From Ascaphus truei (Eukaryota > Chordata > Amphibia > Anura > Ascaphidae): DNA of 64,000 nt. Each line of letters begins with the position of its first letter. Position 1 is the stretch's first letter. The notes beneath the pieces were generated by a model. The model had not been told where the DNA came from. It saw only the letters and a program-made list of their open reading frames with translations, and did no database searches. Location of the stretch: positions 76,435,691 to 76,499,690 of the forward strand of contig CM071570.1 of assembly GCA_036426205.1 (NCBI GenBank), written 5' to 3'. Shown here one piece after another: positions 24,311-35,762 of the stretch. The translations under genes were made by a program, and so were the position numbers.

Positions 24311-24466
24311 CAGTGGTTGACAAATCACCAAAAAATCTACTCGCCACACAAAAAAATCTACTCGCCACCTAGTACCAAACGTGTGCTGCTTGGGCCAATA
24401 TTTACTCTCCCGGGGGTTAAATCCACTCGCCCGGGGCGAGCAAATGTATAGGCTTGTCGAACACTG
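24311..24466. mobile_element. Tc1/mariner-like MITE in a (TA)n tract
   Basis: 156 bp beginning cagtggttgacaaatc and ending gttcgacaagcc-type complement (..cttgtcgaacactg), with TA on both sides inside a long (TA)n. Contains the duplicated phrase aaaaaatctactcgccac. The other PLE copy lacks it at the equivalent site (about 27,470). A second copy is at 52,373-52,529. Confidence 0.8.
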
Positions 24467-24497
<31 letters not shown>

Positions 24498-25460
24498 TTA
24501 ACCAGACTAATTGTCAGAAACGTGACACAAACAAAGTGTGTCAGAGATGGATTATAGAAACGTAATATGACATGTAATATTAAACAAATGACTATTGTCA
24601 ATCTGAAGGGAACAAGAAGAACTCGTTCAAACCAGACCTCCAGAGAGACTAGTCAACAATATGGGACCAGAAAGCTAAACCACTGTGCTAACGTCTATGG
24701 TATCATTAAGACTATTGGGATGGAGAGTCCCCAAAACATATACCCAATATGTTTCCCTAGTACATAGTTGTTTAAATCTATCCCCTCCTAAAAATGAGGA
24801 TGGGATGTATTCTATGCCCATAATGGACAGAGAACAAGGATCTTTGGCATGAGTGTTAGTGTAATGACGTGATTAACTATGTAAATGATAACCATGTATT
24901 ACATTTCTTCGGTGCTCAAGGAATCTTGTGCTTAATGCCCTGGAAGTGCGGCCCACATATTGCAGGCCGCACTGACATGATATAAGGTATACCACATACA
25001 TACTTAGGCAATTGATATAACTATTAACCTTATATGAAGTGCCATTACTATATGATGTAAAGCTGTGACCTATATTCAAATGCCTACATGTTATACAGCG
25101 ACTTCTCCCACAAGAGAAATTGCCACTAGGTAGTGAATTTTTAGATAAATCTGAATGTGAATCCTGTAAAGACTTCAATTTGCTAGGGACTAAAATAGTT
25201 TTTAAGCTCCTTGCCTTTTTAAAGATTATAGGTGCTCGTGCAGGGACCAAAGATCCAATAATAGGGTCATTCTGAATGGTACTCCAGTGTTTGTTAAACA
25301 CTTGTTTAATCATATGTGATAATTGACCAAATTGGGTAATGAATTTAGGGTTAGACTGAGTAACAGTATGTTTCGTCTTGACAATTCTATCCGACTCCGA
25401 TCTGGCCCTCGACTTCTCTAACAAAGACACCCTATCAGTATTACTGGCTTCAAGGAATGA

Positions 25461-26435
25461 ACAGAAAAAGTGACAGAGGTCACAGCAGTCCCTTATTAAT
25501 TGCACTCTAGCAGAATGATGGGATACCTAACTCATTAGAAGGAAACACATAAAATGTAATGTGTATATATATGATAAACCCTAAAAGTGTCACGTTCAAG
25601 ACACATCAAATTAGCAAATCCTAACAGATATGTGCCTTCCTAAATATATCAGGAAACGAGTCAATAGTATCACTCATCAATGATTAACAGACCTATTGCA
25701 GATCGATGGCACACAAAGGGGTTAACCTCCAAAAAGATATAGGCATCCTCAGTAGGGATCTAAGATGGGATCCAGATGTAAAAGACAATAAGGGGATACA
25801 ATATCCACTAGAAGACTAATGTCTAAATAGTAAATGATCAAACAATGTATAATATAATGATAGTTCAACCAGAATGACCAATTATATACACAGATAAGGT
25901 CTAGTAGCCAAAATATAATAGAAACATCCACAGATAAAATCAAAAAATAATAAAAAATAAAAAAGGTCTGTACCGCCCCTTACTTACGCGATTGGCTTTT
26001 TAGGAGAATACACCTCCAGCCAAACGCTTAAGATGTTCTTGGAGTGGCTGGATACCACTCCCTACACCTTGACAAAGTGCTTTGTGGGCGTGAAACGTAC
26101 GTCGGGTTTTAGTGACTCACCGCTGTGACGTCATCAGGGAGCGCACGAGTGGAGCAGGGAGAAGAAGCATACTGAAGTAGCACGGTCTCAACAGCTAAAC
26201 TAGGTCGTATTCATCTGTAATCAAGCCTTACAGCATTTCAGCATACACACCCCTGCACACAAGGGATACATAGGTTTCTTTTGGTTGCCCTGTCAACACC
26301 CTCCTGTCCATGTACATTTCCCATATGCACCCAATTCTTAAACACAGATGTAATTTATGTAGGAGAGTGGCAGCATTTCTGTATCCTTTATAAATAATAT
26401 ACCAAAAAGCCAGTTCTTCAGGATCCGACGCAACT
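25461..26435. other. Spacer between PLE copies, with degraded PLE-like tail
   Basis: AT-rich sequence without a recognised gene. At 26,060-26,110 the plus strand has ccttgacaaagtgctttgtg.. then gtgaaacgtacgtcggg followed by tgacgtcatc, resembling a degraded PLE hammerhead and GC-rich tail of a different subfamily. Confidence 0.5.
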
Positions 26436-28730
26436 GTTCTATGGATTCGGATTTTCATACTCAGGGTGAGATTTTGTCCAACAAATTTCATGTTAAGGGC
26501 TATGACAAAGATGTGGTAAGCAAGGAATTCCTTGAAGCCAGTAATACTGATAGGGTGTCTTTGTTAGAGAAGTCGAGGGCCAGATCGGAGTCGGATAGAA
26601 TTGTCAAGACAAAACATACTGTTACTCAGTCTAACCCTAAATTCATTACCCAATTTAGTCAATTATCACATACGATTAAACAAGTGTTTAACAAACACTG
26701 GAGTATCATTCAGAATGACCCTATTATTGGGTCTTTGGTCCCTGCACGAGCACCTACAATCTTTAAAAAGGCAAGGAGCTTAAAAACTATTTTAGCCCCT
26801 AGCAAATTGAAGTCTTTACAGGATTCACATTCAGATTTATCTAAAAATTCACTACCTAGTAGCAATTTCTCTGGTGGGAGAAGTTGCTGTATAACATGTA
26901 GGCATTTGAATAAAGGTCATAGCTTTACACTTTAATAGTTATATCAATTGCCTAAGTATGTATGTGGTATAACTTATATCATGTCAGTGCGGCCTGCACT
27001 ATGTGGGCCGCACTTCCAGGGCATTAAGCACAAGATTCCTTGAGCATCGAAGAAATGTAATACATGGTTATCATTTACATAGTTTATCACGTCATTACAC
27101 TAACACTCATGCCAAAGATCCTTGTTCTCTGTCCATTATGGGCATAGAATACATACCACCCTCCTTTTTAGGAGGGGATAGATTTAAACAACTATGTACT
27201 AGGGAAACATATTGGGTATATGTTTTGGGGACTCTCCATCCCAATGGTCTTAATGATACCATTGACATTAGCACAGTGGTTTCGCTTTCTGATCCCATAT
27301 TGTTGACTAGTCTCTCTGGAGGTCTGGTTTGAACAAGTTCTTCTTGTTCCCTTCAGATTGACAATAGTCATTTGTTTAATATTACATGTCATATTAAGTT
27401 TCTATAATCCATCTCTGACACACTTTGTTTGTGTCACGTTTCTGACAATTAGTCTGGTTAAATATATACATATATATATATACAATTATTGTGAATCTCC
27501 CTCTTGATACTGAGGATATTGTGGGTATTGAGGTTATCTTTATATATTTTCTAATATTTTTATTTATCATTTATTATTATTTATAAAGTATTATATATTA
27601 TTATTTATATCAATATCTTATTATTATTATGATATCATTTATATTAACAATTATTGTGATGCCTTTTGCCACTGGTCACCATTGGTCTCTGCATCTGTGT
27701 TCTGCTCTCTGTGATCCCTCCATCCCTATTTAGGTGTTTTAATTTAAATTGTTATTATAATTATATATTTTTATTTTATTTTTAATTATTTTTTAATTAA
27801 TTTTCCTAAATTAATAATCATTAATTATTTATTTTTAATTTTATTTTTGCATTTAGATAATGGTTGTCCCTCTGAATCTCTTTTTGTACCTAACCATAAC
27901 AATCTCTCCATATATTTCATGTATACATACATCATCATTTATATAGAATATCAATTATATCCTTTTGCGCATTTCAATCCTTTTTTTAACGTTTTTTTAA
28001 TGTAATTTCATGTATATTCACTTGTATATATATATTGTATTGACTGATTTCTATTTAATGGAATATATTGTTTGTATTACTGTAGAAACAATCATTACAT
28101 ATATATTAGTTCCTTATCAGCAGTGAAAGGAGTTAATTTACTCCTATGTTATCAATTATGCAATTAGTAATGTCTAGTTTTTGATTGGTCACTATATGTA
28201 TAAATTACATCTGTAGCCATTTGTGTTTCATACCCCTTGATGAATTCTTAAGGACGAAACGCGTAGGGTGTGTTTCGGATCACTTTTATCAGCACAATTG
28301 CATTATTTGTACAATTACGCATTTTCAACAACTTCCTATTACGGACTTTATCCAAAGCATTGTATCCAGCGGGTGCAGGGAGAGGTGTTGAGAGACTGTC
28401 CATATTCTCCTGTCACTTGAATGTTCCCCTTGACGTCACGATTCTCGCGGTATTGGAGTTGGACGAGCTCCCGCTGACGTCACGACTCTCGCGAGATTGG
28501 AGTGAGGAAGCTTCCGGTACACGGAGCTACTGACACCTGTAGCACACGGTGGAGCCCCTAGACAATACCCTGCTATCCTGTCCCCGCTGGCGATTGAGTT
28601 TTACTCATACATGCTTATGTTCTTGTCACGTTTGTGAGTGCGCAATTTTTTATTCCTTTCCAGTCCTATATAAATTTTATTTACATACTACACCATGAGT
28701 GCACCTGTTGTTTTCTTGTTTTTTTCCTAG
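26436..28730 (+). mobile_element. Penelope-like element, right copy of young inverted pair
   Basis: Plus-strand copy starting with the post-RT segment (DSDFHTQGEILSNKFHVKGY), then FLEASNTDRVSLLEKSRA, RSCCITCRHLNKGH and, after a small deletion that breaks the frame near 26,930, the GIY-YIG nuclease remainder (GRTSRALSTRFLEHRRNV) and the C-terminus to about 27,330. The tail contains the hammerhead-like motif 28,231-28,275 and ends ..cctgttgttttcttg near 28,727. Of 66 antisense codons compared over 27,192-27,392 with the left copy, 62 translate identically, so divergence is small. Confidence 0.85.
28231..28275 (+). ncRNA. Hammerhead-like motif, right PLE copy
   Basis: Reads taccccTTGATGA, attcttaaggac, GAAACGCGTAGGGTGTG. 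The G-to-T/A changes in stem II relative to the left copy weaken the stem. PLEs are known to carry hammerhead motifs in their terminal regions; activity was not assessed. Confidence 0.5.
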
Positions 28731-29818
28731 ATATCCTTGAGGGATTTGGTGGTCCCTTTATCAGGCTACAGTACTCTGGAGGACAGTACCCACATTTTTT
28801 GGATTGGACTTTTTATTGTATCGTATAATTTATGATCATATATATATATATGTCTTCTATGTACATATAATTTTTTGTGTTTTTTTTATCCATATATATC
28901 TGTTTTTACATTTATGGTTTAATTATTTATTGGTTACAGTCATCCCACAGCACATTGGGTTTGTGCTAGGGGAGTTTTGGTAGGCGCTACCAATTTTTCT
29001 TCTTTTTCATATAAATATATAAATATATATATATATTCTATGTGAGTGTGACATACACATTGCATGTCTACACATTCACTTGAATGTGCTGTCTTTTAGA
29101 TGCATTATGGCTTAGCACTGTTCAATAAATATGGCCCTCTATGTCTAGACATTGAGGAGTAATACATGAGTTAAAATATCAAGGAGTGATAGAGTACAAA
29201 ATATTTTTAGAGCAAAGTAATAACTTACAACTGAGTTATTTCGCCAAAACAATACAGTACTAATTCACACAGACCCTTAAAATAGCCGCATGCTAGTCTA
29301 CATTTGATTTATATCATAATATTTGTATTAGAAAAGGGTACATTTCCCATTTGGAAAACTTTTAGAAAACTCAATTTTGTTTTTAAATTCGCCTATACTG
29401 TATATGAGCATGCTGAAACTCTGCTTTCTGGGTGCAATTTTGTTCTGTGATGATTGAATTGGAGCTACTTTGCCAGGTTGTGTATTTTATACTGTGATAG
29501 CGAAGCCAACACTTAATGTCCGTCATTTCTATGCAAAGCACGCAGCAGTGAAACCATGCATACTGTATAAGCAAAGACTAATATGAATTAATTTATTTAC
29601 TCTTAATTATAGCAGCACGTACGTGGTCACCACGTCAAGTCCTTGAGAGTTCACATTTCCAAATGAGTAAGTCAAAGTTCTTCAACTCGTCAATTAAAAA
29701 TGATCAAAATGTTACAGATTATACTTGTGATATATTTGGTAGTTCATTGCATGCTACTCAATGTAAGTATTTCCATAAGCACAACACATTTATGACATAT
29801 TAGAATCCGCTGACTCAC
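28731..29818. other. AT-rich intronic sequence
   Basis: ACSS1 intron sequence with short (TA)n tracts (for example 28,838-28,852, 29,018-29,036). No gene or clear element recognised. Confidence 0.5.
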
Positions 29819-29940
29819 CATGATATGATCAGGAACCGCATATTTTGCTATCTTAGTAGCTACAATGGATTTGAGCTCCTCTAAAATAGCTTTTTCAGGG
29901 AGACTTAGATTTTCCTTTAACACCACAAAAGCAAATGCAG
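29819..29940 (-). CDS. ACSS1: ACSS1 penultimate coding exon
   Basis: 122-bp exon of acyl-CoA synthetase short-chain family member 1, a mitochondrial AMP-forming enzyme that makes acetyl-CoA from acetate, ATP and CoA. On the minus strand the acceptor is tatcttccag and the donor is ATCATG|gtgagt. It encodes AFAFVVLKEN, then EELKSIVATKIAKYAVPDHIM, the first half of the C-terminal AMP-binding subdomain. It joins in phase to the exon at 22743, giving [20 protein letters not shown]1 is preferred over cytosolic ACSS2 because of [12 protein letters not shown] and the adjacency to VSX1. Confidence 0.9.
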
Positions 29941-31459
29941 CTGGAAGATAAAAGACAAATAATGCAACATAATATATTAGTGATCAATAAAGAATGAGGA
30001 TTTTAATATACTGTCTACGTATTTGTAAAGACACAATACAATAGACAATAATAAAGTACATTGTTTTTCTGGGTATCTCCTGCACTGCCCCATTACCTGT
30101 CATACATATTTGTTTTACTTACTGATCCTAACACCAAGAGCCTTGCCGGAGATATTCAACTTCTATTTCCCTGCCTTTCCAAAAAGACAATATGGCAACT
30201 GTTGGGCCATTTGCCAAAAGTAACATCAGCATTGCATGTAGCATTCTTCATACTCATTGACCAGTACGGCCTGTGACCATAAACTTGTGACCATATACTT
30301 TCTAAAAGTGCCACGAATGGAGGCTTGGAGCACTTAGTGTGTGTAAGGTGTGCAACACTTTGTGCGCCAATTGTTTCCTACTGTAGATGTGCAAAATTGA
30401 AATATGATTGTCATTCTCTGATTATCAAATCCCACTAAGCATAGGAATTCAAATGAACAATAAGAATACTAGTGATCAGCATTCGCTGTGGTCATTTATC
30501 AAAGTCACCCAGCTATAGAACTACAAATACTGTGTAAAAAACTTGCAGATGTATACAATGAAAACTCCCCATTGATTACAGGTTGTTGTTGATATGTATT
30601 TTTTCAGATGCTGACCTTTGTTATAACCACTGTCTGACTTACTGCAGTGTCATAAAACTTAAAACCCTTGGCAGAGATAACGTACACAATGAAACCCGTT
30701 TCTGGCTCATTTTCTTATCACTGAGTTAATTACCGTGTATATAAATAAAGAGATGAATGAGAGGCATACGGTGCAAAATTCAAAACAAGTTTTTGTGATT
30801 TCTCATTACAGCATGGCCAGCACCCAAGACACAGTATTACATGATCCAATGGAAAAAACAATCAGATGTTAGCTGGATGATTACCAAACTGAGCACTGGC
30901 ACCTTTTCTGATGTATTGCATGCATTACTTCAACTTAACAACATACAGCTGCGGCCGCCTTTATCCTAATGCAGCCGTATTGGCGCAACTCTGATAACCG
31001 CAGGCAGATTTTTTCCCCCCCGGAATATGTTCCGGTATTTTAGCGCTCGTAATATTAGCATTTTATTAGCGCTGTCTGCAATACTGCAATACCGTCTAAA
31101 AAGTCAGGGGGGCGTTCGCGAGCTGTTGCCTTCAAAGTCTAATACTTTAGTAGTTCAACCTACAGTACGTCAGTACACAGTCTGCGTGTGCGCGCGCAGT
31201 AATTGTAAATTTGCATATTTATACATGCATGTGCAGTGCTGTATGTCTCCTTTGAACATTGTTGAAACGCATAGGCGTGTACTGTAACAGTATCACATTT
31301 CGGCATATACAGCGCTCTCCCCTCGCTCGCCCACGTGCACACACAGGCTAATTTACTGCACTGCAGTACTTCAACTTCTTATCTTATCTACAGTACAGTA
31401 CACCTCTCCCACACCATTCCTTTTAATGTGTGTCTTTCTGGTTTCAATCACATTCCTGC

Positions 31460-32325
31460 TTGCTAGCTGATGATTACTGCGCATGCGTCTATAACTTCAC
31501 CACTGCTTGCTTGCGAAGTTCAAGAGTGAGTGACCAAAAAAAAAATATATTTTTTTTTCTCGTCATTTTTTATTTTCTCCACAAGCCTGCCTAAACCATC
31601 TTGATATTACGATATTCAATCTGTGCTGTAGCTTTTGACTGCGACACTGTGCGTTTGACTGCACATGGTTGATTTGTGTGGTTTTTAAGTATTTGGGGGT
31701 GTGAGATCAAATTATTGTGATGACCTGCCTTTTGAAAATATGTCATTTCTTTGAACTACAGTACAGCTAATCCTTCATGCAGCTGTACCCTGTACCCCCC
31801 TCCCCCACGCAAAACACACAAGGCTCGCTCAAGGATTTGAACCTCTTATCGACACCTCTCAAGAACCATTCCGTTTCTAAAACTTGTCATTGTGCTTTTA
31901 ATCGTCCGACCCTAGCCGAGCATCACCTCTCTGCGCCTGCGTGTAATCCTCTTTGGGATGGGAGCAATATAGCTGATGATTACTGTGCATGCACCTATAA
32001 CTTCACCACTGCTTGCTTGCGAAGTTCAAGAGTGAGTGACCAAAAAAAAAGCTGTAGTTTTTGACTGCGACACTGTGTGTTTGACTGCACATGGTTGATT
32101 TGTGTGGTTTTTATGTATTTGGGGGTGTGGGGATCAAATTATTACGACGACCTGCCTGTTGAAAATATGTCATGTCTTTGAACTACAATACAGATAATCC
32201 TTCATGCGGCTTTAGCCCCGTACCCCCCGCAGACACACACAGGGCTCGCTCAAGGATTACAACCTATTATCGACACCTCTCCAGAACCATTCCATTTCTA
32301 ATGCTTGTCATTGTGCTTTTCAACC
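31460..32325 (+). repeat. Direct duplication of an approximately 400-bp unit
   Basis: 31,468-31,880 recurs at 31,973-32,320: gatgattactg.gcatgc, ttcaccactgcttgcttgcg, gtttgactgcacatggttga, gctcgctcaaggatt and cgacacctctc appear in the same order in both. The second copy lacks about 80 bp (equivalent of 31,545-31,625), so the offset changes from about 505 to about 426 bp. Possibly the end region of the neighbouring transposon. Confidence 0.7.
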
Positions 32326-33054
32326 TCTCTCACACCATTTGTTAATTTTTCTATTGTTGGCTTTCCCTTTTGTTAATCTGATTATGTAACCAATTATTAA
32401 AAAGTAACCAATTATTATTGTCTTCTTGAAGAATCCCCCCCACACACATTCACAGTGAATTTAAAGTTCAAAGAAATAAAATCTTAAAATAAAATACATA
32501 TTTAATTACATTATCAGGAAAGAAAAATACAAATAATCATTGAGAGAGGGGGGGGATGAAAATTGAGGGCCGGTGGATAATCATGAATAATGCACATTGA
32601 TAATAATAAAAACAGTAATACAAATTTTCCGTCTTTATCTTCTTCCTCATTCTGTGTAGTTCATTGAGAGAGGGGAGGTTTTGTGTAAATCATGACTGCA
32701 GTTTAGATACACTTTACTGTACACACAGTTCACAAACTTTACACATGATACCCCCCCTCTCCCCCAGTCCATCCTTTTTTTTCTGAAAAGACAAGAAAAG
32801 AAAAAAATAGTGCAGTTATGTGCATACTATATTATGGCAATGTGTACTGTATAGCTACTCCATATTGGACTACAGTATGCAGATAGTACTGTCAAACTAG
32901 TCTATACTGGAACTACTGAATACTGTAGCTACTGTTAAATACTTTGTAACCAGGTGGCTAGTGCTGCTCTCTCAGGAAAGAAAAAATCTGTGCCATACTT
33001 ACCTGTATCATACTGTACTTACAGTACCATACGACAGTACAGTACTATACCATA

Positions 33055-34563
33055 CTACCTTCCTGATGCTTGCCCATTACGCGCGATCACAATGGGCAAC
33101 ACAGTCGCAATATGGTCAATATATTTATTGCGTCGTTCCACGGTGAGTACATTGTTCCAAAAACTCATTATGCCTTGCGCCAACTCATCCTTTATGGAGG
33201 GTTTCACGATTTTTCGGATATGGTCCTTCAGCTGATGCCAGACCATTTCGATAGGATTGAAGCCTGGCGATCTGTCATTGGAGGGGGAAAAAAAGGACAA
33301 TTAGTTAAAGAGATACAGTACACAGTAAAAAAAGTGGGAAAAAATGAGACACGGTTACTGCACTTACTCCACTGGCGTCTTCACCCAGTTGATACCGCGC
33401 TCAAGAATATGCGCTGTTGACGCTGTGTGCTTCGGATCGTTGTCCTGGTAGAAACGGTGACCATCTGGGAACTCACGTGTGATGTATTCCACAATCTCAG
33501 GCACAATTTGCTCTTGGAAAAAAGATTTATTCATGATTCCTATAACAAGAAAAGAAAAGTGCTCAAAAAACTGCACACTAGTACAGTACAGTGCATAAGG
33601 CAAAAGCGTGTGACTTATTTTACATTCAAAGATGACATTGCATCCTGGTCCATGCCTAGAGATGGCACCCCACACATGCATCTTCACTGGGTGTTTTGGA
33701 CGCGGCTTCATAGATACGCGACCTTTTTTGTGGAATGCAAAGGTGGCAAATCTCTCCAGCGATACAGTAGACTCGTCAGTGAAGATGCAATCCTGGAAAG
33801 TTTCTCCACTGTCGATCCATGCCTGGGCCTGGACCACTCTCTTGATCTTGTTAATGTCCCTTATCATAGGGTACGCTCTGTAATGACAAGGAATAATTTT
33901 ATAGGTACAGTACAGTTTCTTAAACAACACTTTAACCTCCTGTACTGTCCAGTACTAACCTCACACGTCCATATTTCCATCCAATTCTGCGTCTCATCTT
34001 CTTTATGCTGGTCTCGGATACAATGAGATTGTGATTTTGCAGCAGAGTGTATTTGACCCTTAAGGCACTCTTCTCATCATTCTCTTCACTTATTTTGTTG
34101 ACCAGAAGAGTTGTCTCCCTACAGTGTACAGAAAGACAACAATCCGGTAAGTTACAGTGCAGTAGGCCACAAGTACAGCACATAATTTACAGTAAACAAT
34201 TATAGATGCAGCAATATAAACAATAATAGATATACTGTATTATATACTGTAGTTATATAAATATACCGAAATAACTATAAAATTAGATAGATCTATACTA
34301 TATAGTTATATTAATATGCAGCAATATAAACAATAATAGATATACTGTATTATATAGTTATATAAATATACTTACGTGTTAGTTACCGTTGGTGTCCTCG
34401 TGCATTGTTTGGTTTTTCCGTGTGCATGATAGCACACGGTGGTTGATGGCACAATGAGGCCAGAAGCAGCTAACCAGCGTTAGATATCTGCAATTCGTTG
34501 TCCACTCGTGTACATCTCCTTAATTCTCATGCTGAGATCCTTTGAAATCTTTTTAACAGGCAT
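33055..34563 (-). pseudogene. Five-exon Tc1/mariner-type DDE transposase, inactivated
   Basis: Minus-strand transposase spread over exons 34563-34376, 34118-33960, 33877-33624, 33539-33368 and 33271-33055. Introns are 257, 82, 84 and 96 bp with GT/AG ends. The sum is 990 bp (329 codons plus TAG), in phase throughout. Seen: N-terminal helix-turn-helix (MPVKKISKDLSMRIKEMY); [21 protein letters not shown] (first D); [22 protein letters not shown] (second D); SPGFNPIEMVWHQLKDHIR (E). Residues between second D and E number 32 by my count; Tc1 has 34. An in-frame TAA at codon 28 and a TGA formed at the exon 3/4 junction make it dead. Confidence 0.8.
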
Positions 34564-34565
34564 AG

Positions 34566-34720
34566 CTGCGAGTAGAAAGAAATACAAGCACAAGAATGTA
34601 TATTCGACGTTTAGTCGATGTGTATTCAATGTGCAGTGAATCCACAACAGGGATGGTGTATTTATACGTTAATGACTCACATTAGAGTATGCCCACTTTT
34701 AACACCTGTACCTCGTCGCC
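34566..34720. promoter_or_regulatory. Putative bidirectional promoter region
   Basis: 155-bp gap between the divergent transposase (minus) and the plus-strand coding region. On the minus strand cgtataaatac (34,659-34,669) is TATA-like. Inference from position and motif only. Confidence 0.3.
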
Positions 34721-35560
34721 ATGCATAAAAGGTTACACACTTTGCATAGCCCACCACTCGATGATCTGTATCTGAACTTGCCCTTGTCCAGATACTGCAT
34801 TGTGCCATCTACTTCCATGGATCAACCCCGATTCTACAGATGCAGGAAGCCACTCACCTCTGCCGTGCCTATCACACAGAAAAAGCGAAAGGCGGCAGCC
34901 GTTTCCAAGCCAAAGCCAAAGCGACAGGCTAAGGCCAATAAAGAAAACCTTCTGCTGACCCCAAAGGCTAAGGGTTTTAATACACGTAAGCTTTATTATG
35001 TCAAGAAGAAATTCAGTGATGTACACTCAAGGCAAAACAAATGGCAGCCAACCCATCGAACCCGCAGGCCACTTCCTCGATTACGCTTCGACGTCTCTGC
35101 CGCTGCTCTCCCGGAAATCTACAGTCCATCTTCTCCACTACTCGTCCACGACGCTGCCGCCGCTCTCCCGGAGACCCACAGCCCATCTTCTCCACTACTC
35201 TTTGACGACGCTGCTGCTGGTCTCACAGAAATCCACGGGTCACTTTCTCCATTACGCTTAGACGACTCTGCTGCTTCTCGCCCGGAAATCCATAGGTCAC
35301 TTTCTCCATCCCTCTTCGACGACGCTGCCGCTTCTCTCCCGGAAATCCACAGGTCACCTCCTCCATCCTTCTTCGACGACGCTGTCACTTCTCCCCAGGG
35401 AACCCCCATCTCATCCTCCGTAGCACCCATCCACCCAGATGTCCACAGCACCCCATGCACAAGAACCAGCTCGTTAGACTGCATGCTGAATGGGTCGTTA
35501 TCCCCGGGAACTTTACTATGCTTGAAAGATAGATCTTCTTTTAGAGACCATGCTAAATAA
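34721..35560 (+). CDS. Unrecognised 279-residue ORF with 22-residue tandem repeats
   Basis: Open frame from ATG 34,721; an internal ATG (34,818, MDQPRFYRCRKPLT) may be the true start. The N-terminal third is basic (KKRKAAAVSKPKPKRQAKAN, nuclear-localisation-like). Residues from about 120 on contain five copies of a 22-residue unit of type LPEIHRSLSPSLFDDAAAS, encoded by 66-bp DNA repeats. It ends as the next frame starts (atgctaaataa overlap at 35,550). tcttcttttag at about 35,530-35,540 looks like a splice acceptor, so this and the next two frames may be exons of one gene. Divergent from the transposase; I infer it is the second protein of the same transposon. Confidence 0.5.
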   Translation: MHKRLHTLHSPPLDDLYLNLPLSRYCIVPSTSMDQPRFYRCRKPLTSAVPITQKKRKAAAVSKPKPKRQAKANKENLLLTPKAKGFNTRKLYYVKKKFSDVHSRQNKWQPTHRTRRPLPRLRFDVSAAALPEIYSPSSPLLVHDAAAALPETHSPSSPLLFDDAAAGLTEIHGSLSPLRLDDSAASRPEIHRSLSPSLFDDAAASLPEIHRSPPPSFFDDAVTSPQGTPISSSVAPIHPDVHSTPCTRTSSLDCMLNGSLSPGTLLCLKDRSSFRDHAK

Positions 35561-35762
35561 GGATCAACGGATGGAGAAGATAGAGACTGATATAGCGGGG
35601 ATACATAATTTGCTCGGTGTTCATGCCCCTGTATCCCCGACGCCGGAGCAGGAGGGTGGCATGGATGTGATGAATGGGACCTTCGACCACCTTCCAACAC
35701 CAAGCGCACCCCCTCCACCAGAAGAATTTGTGTACATGTATGCATTGACGAGGATAACATGA
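35550..35762 (+). CDS. Small ORF, middle part of the putative accessory gene
   Basis: 70 codons: RMEKIETDIAGIHNLLGVHA followed by an acidic/proline-rich part. The first 20 residues look like a short amphipathic helix. Overlaps the preceding frame by 11 bp and the next by 4 bp (atga). Frame differs by one from both neighbours, which share a frame, so splicing or two compensating shifts are possible. Function unknown. Confidence 0.4.
   Translation: MLNKDQRMEKIETDIAGIHNLLGVHAPVSPTPEQEGGMDVMNGTFDHLPTPSAPPPPEEFVYMYALTRIT

Larger units (their letters stand above)
22990..25460 (-). mobile_element. Penelope-like element, left copy of young inverted pair
   Basis: Read on the minus strand: coding from about 25,455 (FLEASNTDRVSLLEKSRARS..) through RSRCITCRHLNIGH (zinc-finger-like linker) to the GIY-YIG nuclease (YVVYLISCQCGLQYVGRTSR, RFLEHRRN) near 24,900. 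Then coding/UTR, an AT-rich stretch with a MITE (24,311-24,466), a hammerhead-like core (23,451-23,495), GC-rich paired motifs and the tail ..ccatgagtgcgcctgttgtt ending about 22,990. 5'-truncated, lacking RT. It is near identical to the copy at 26.5-28.7 kb and lies in the last ACSS1 intron. Confidence 0.85.

Noticed and set aside
30112..30160. Minus-strand LNISGKALG followed by a gtaagt donor, similar to NISGHRLG of acetyl-CoA synthetase
   Set aside because: In-frame TAG lies two codons upstream, no acceptor, and the residues needed before the exon at 29,940 are missing. Short chance similarity.
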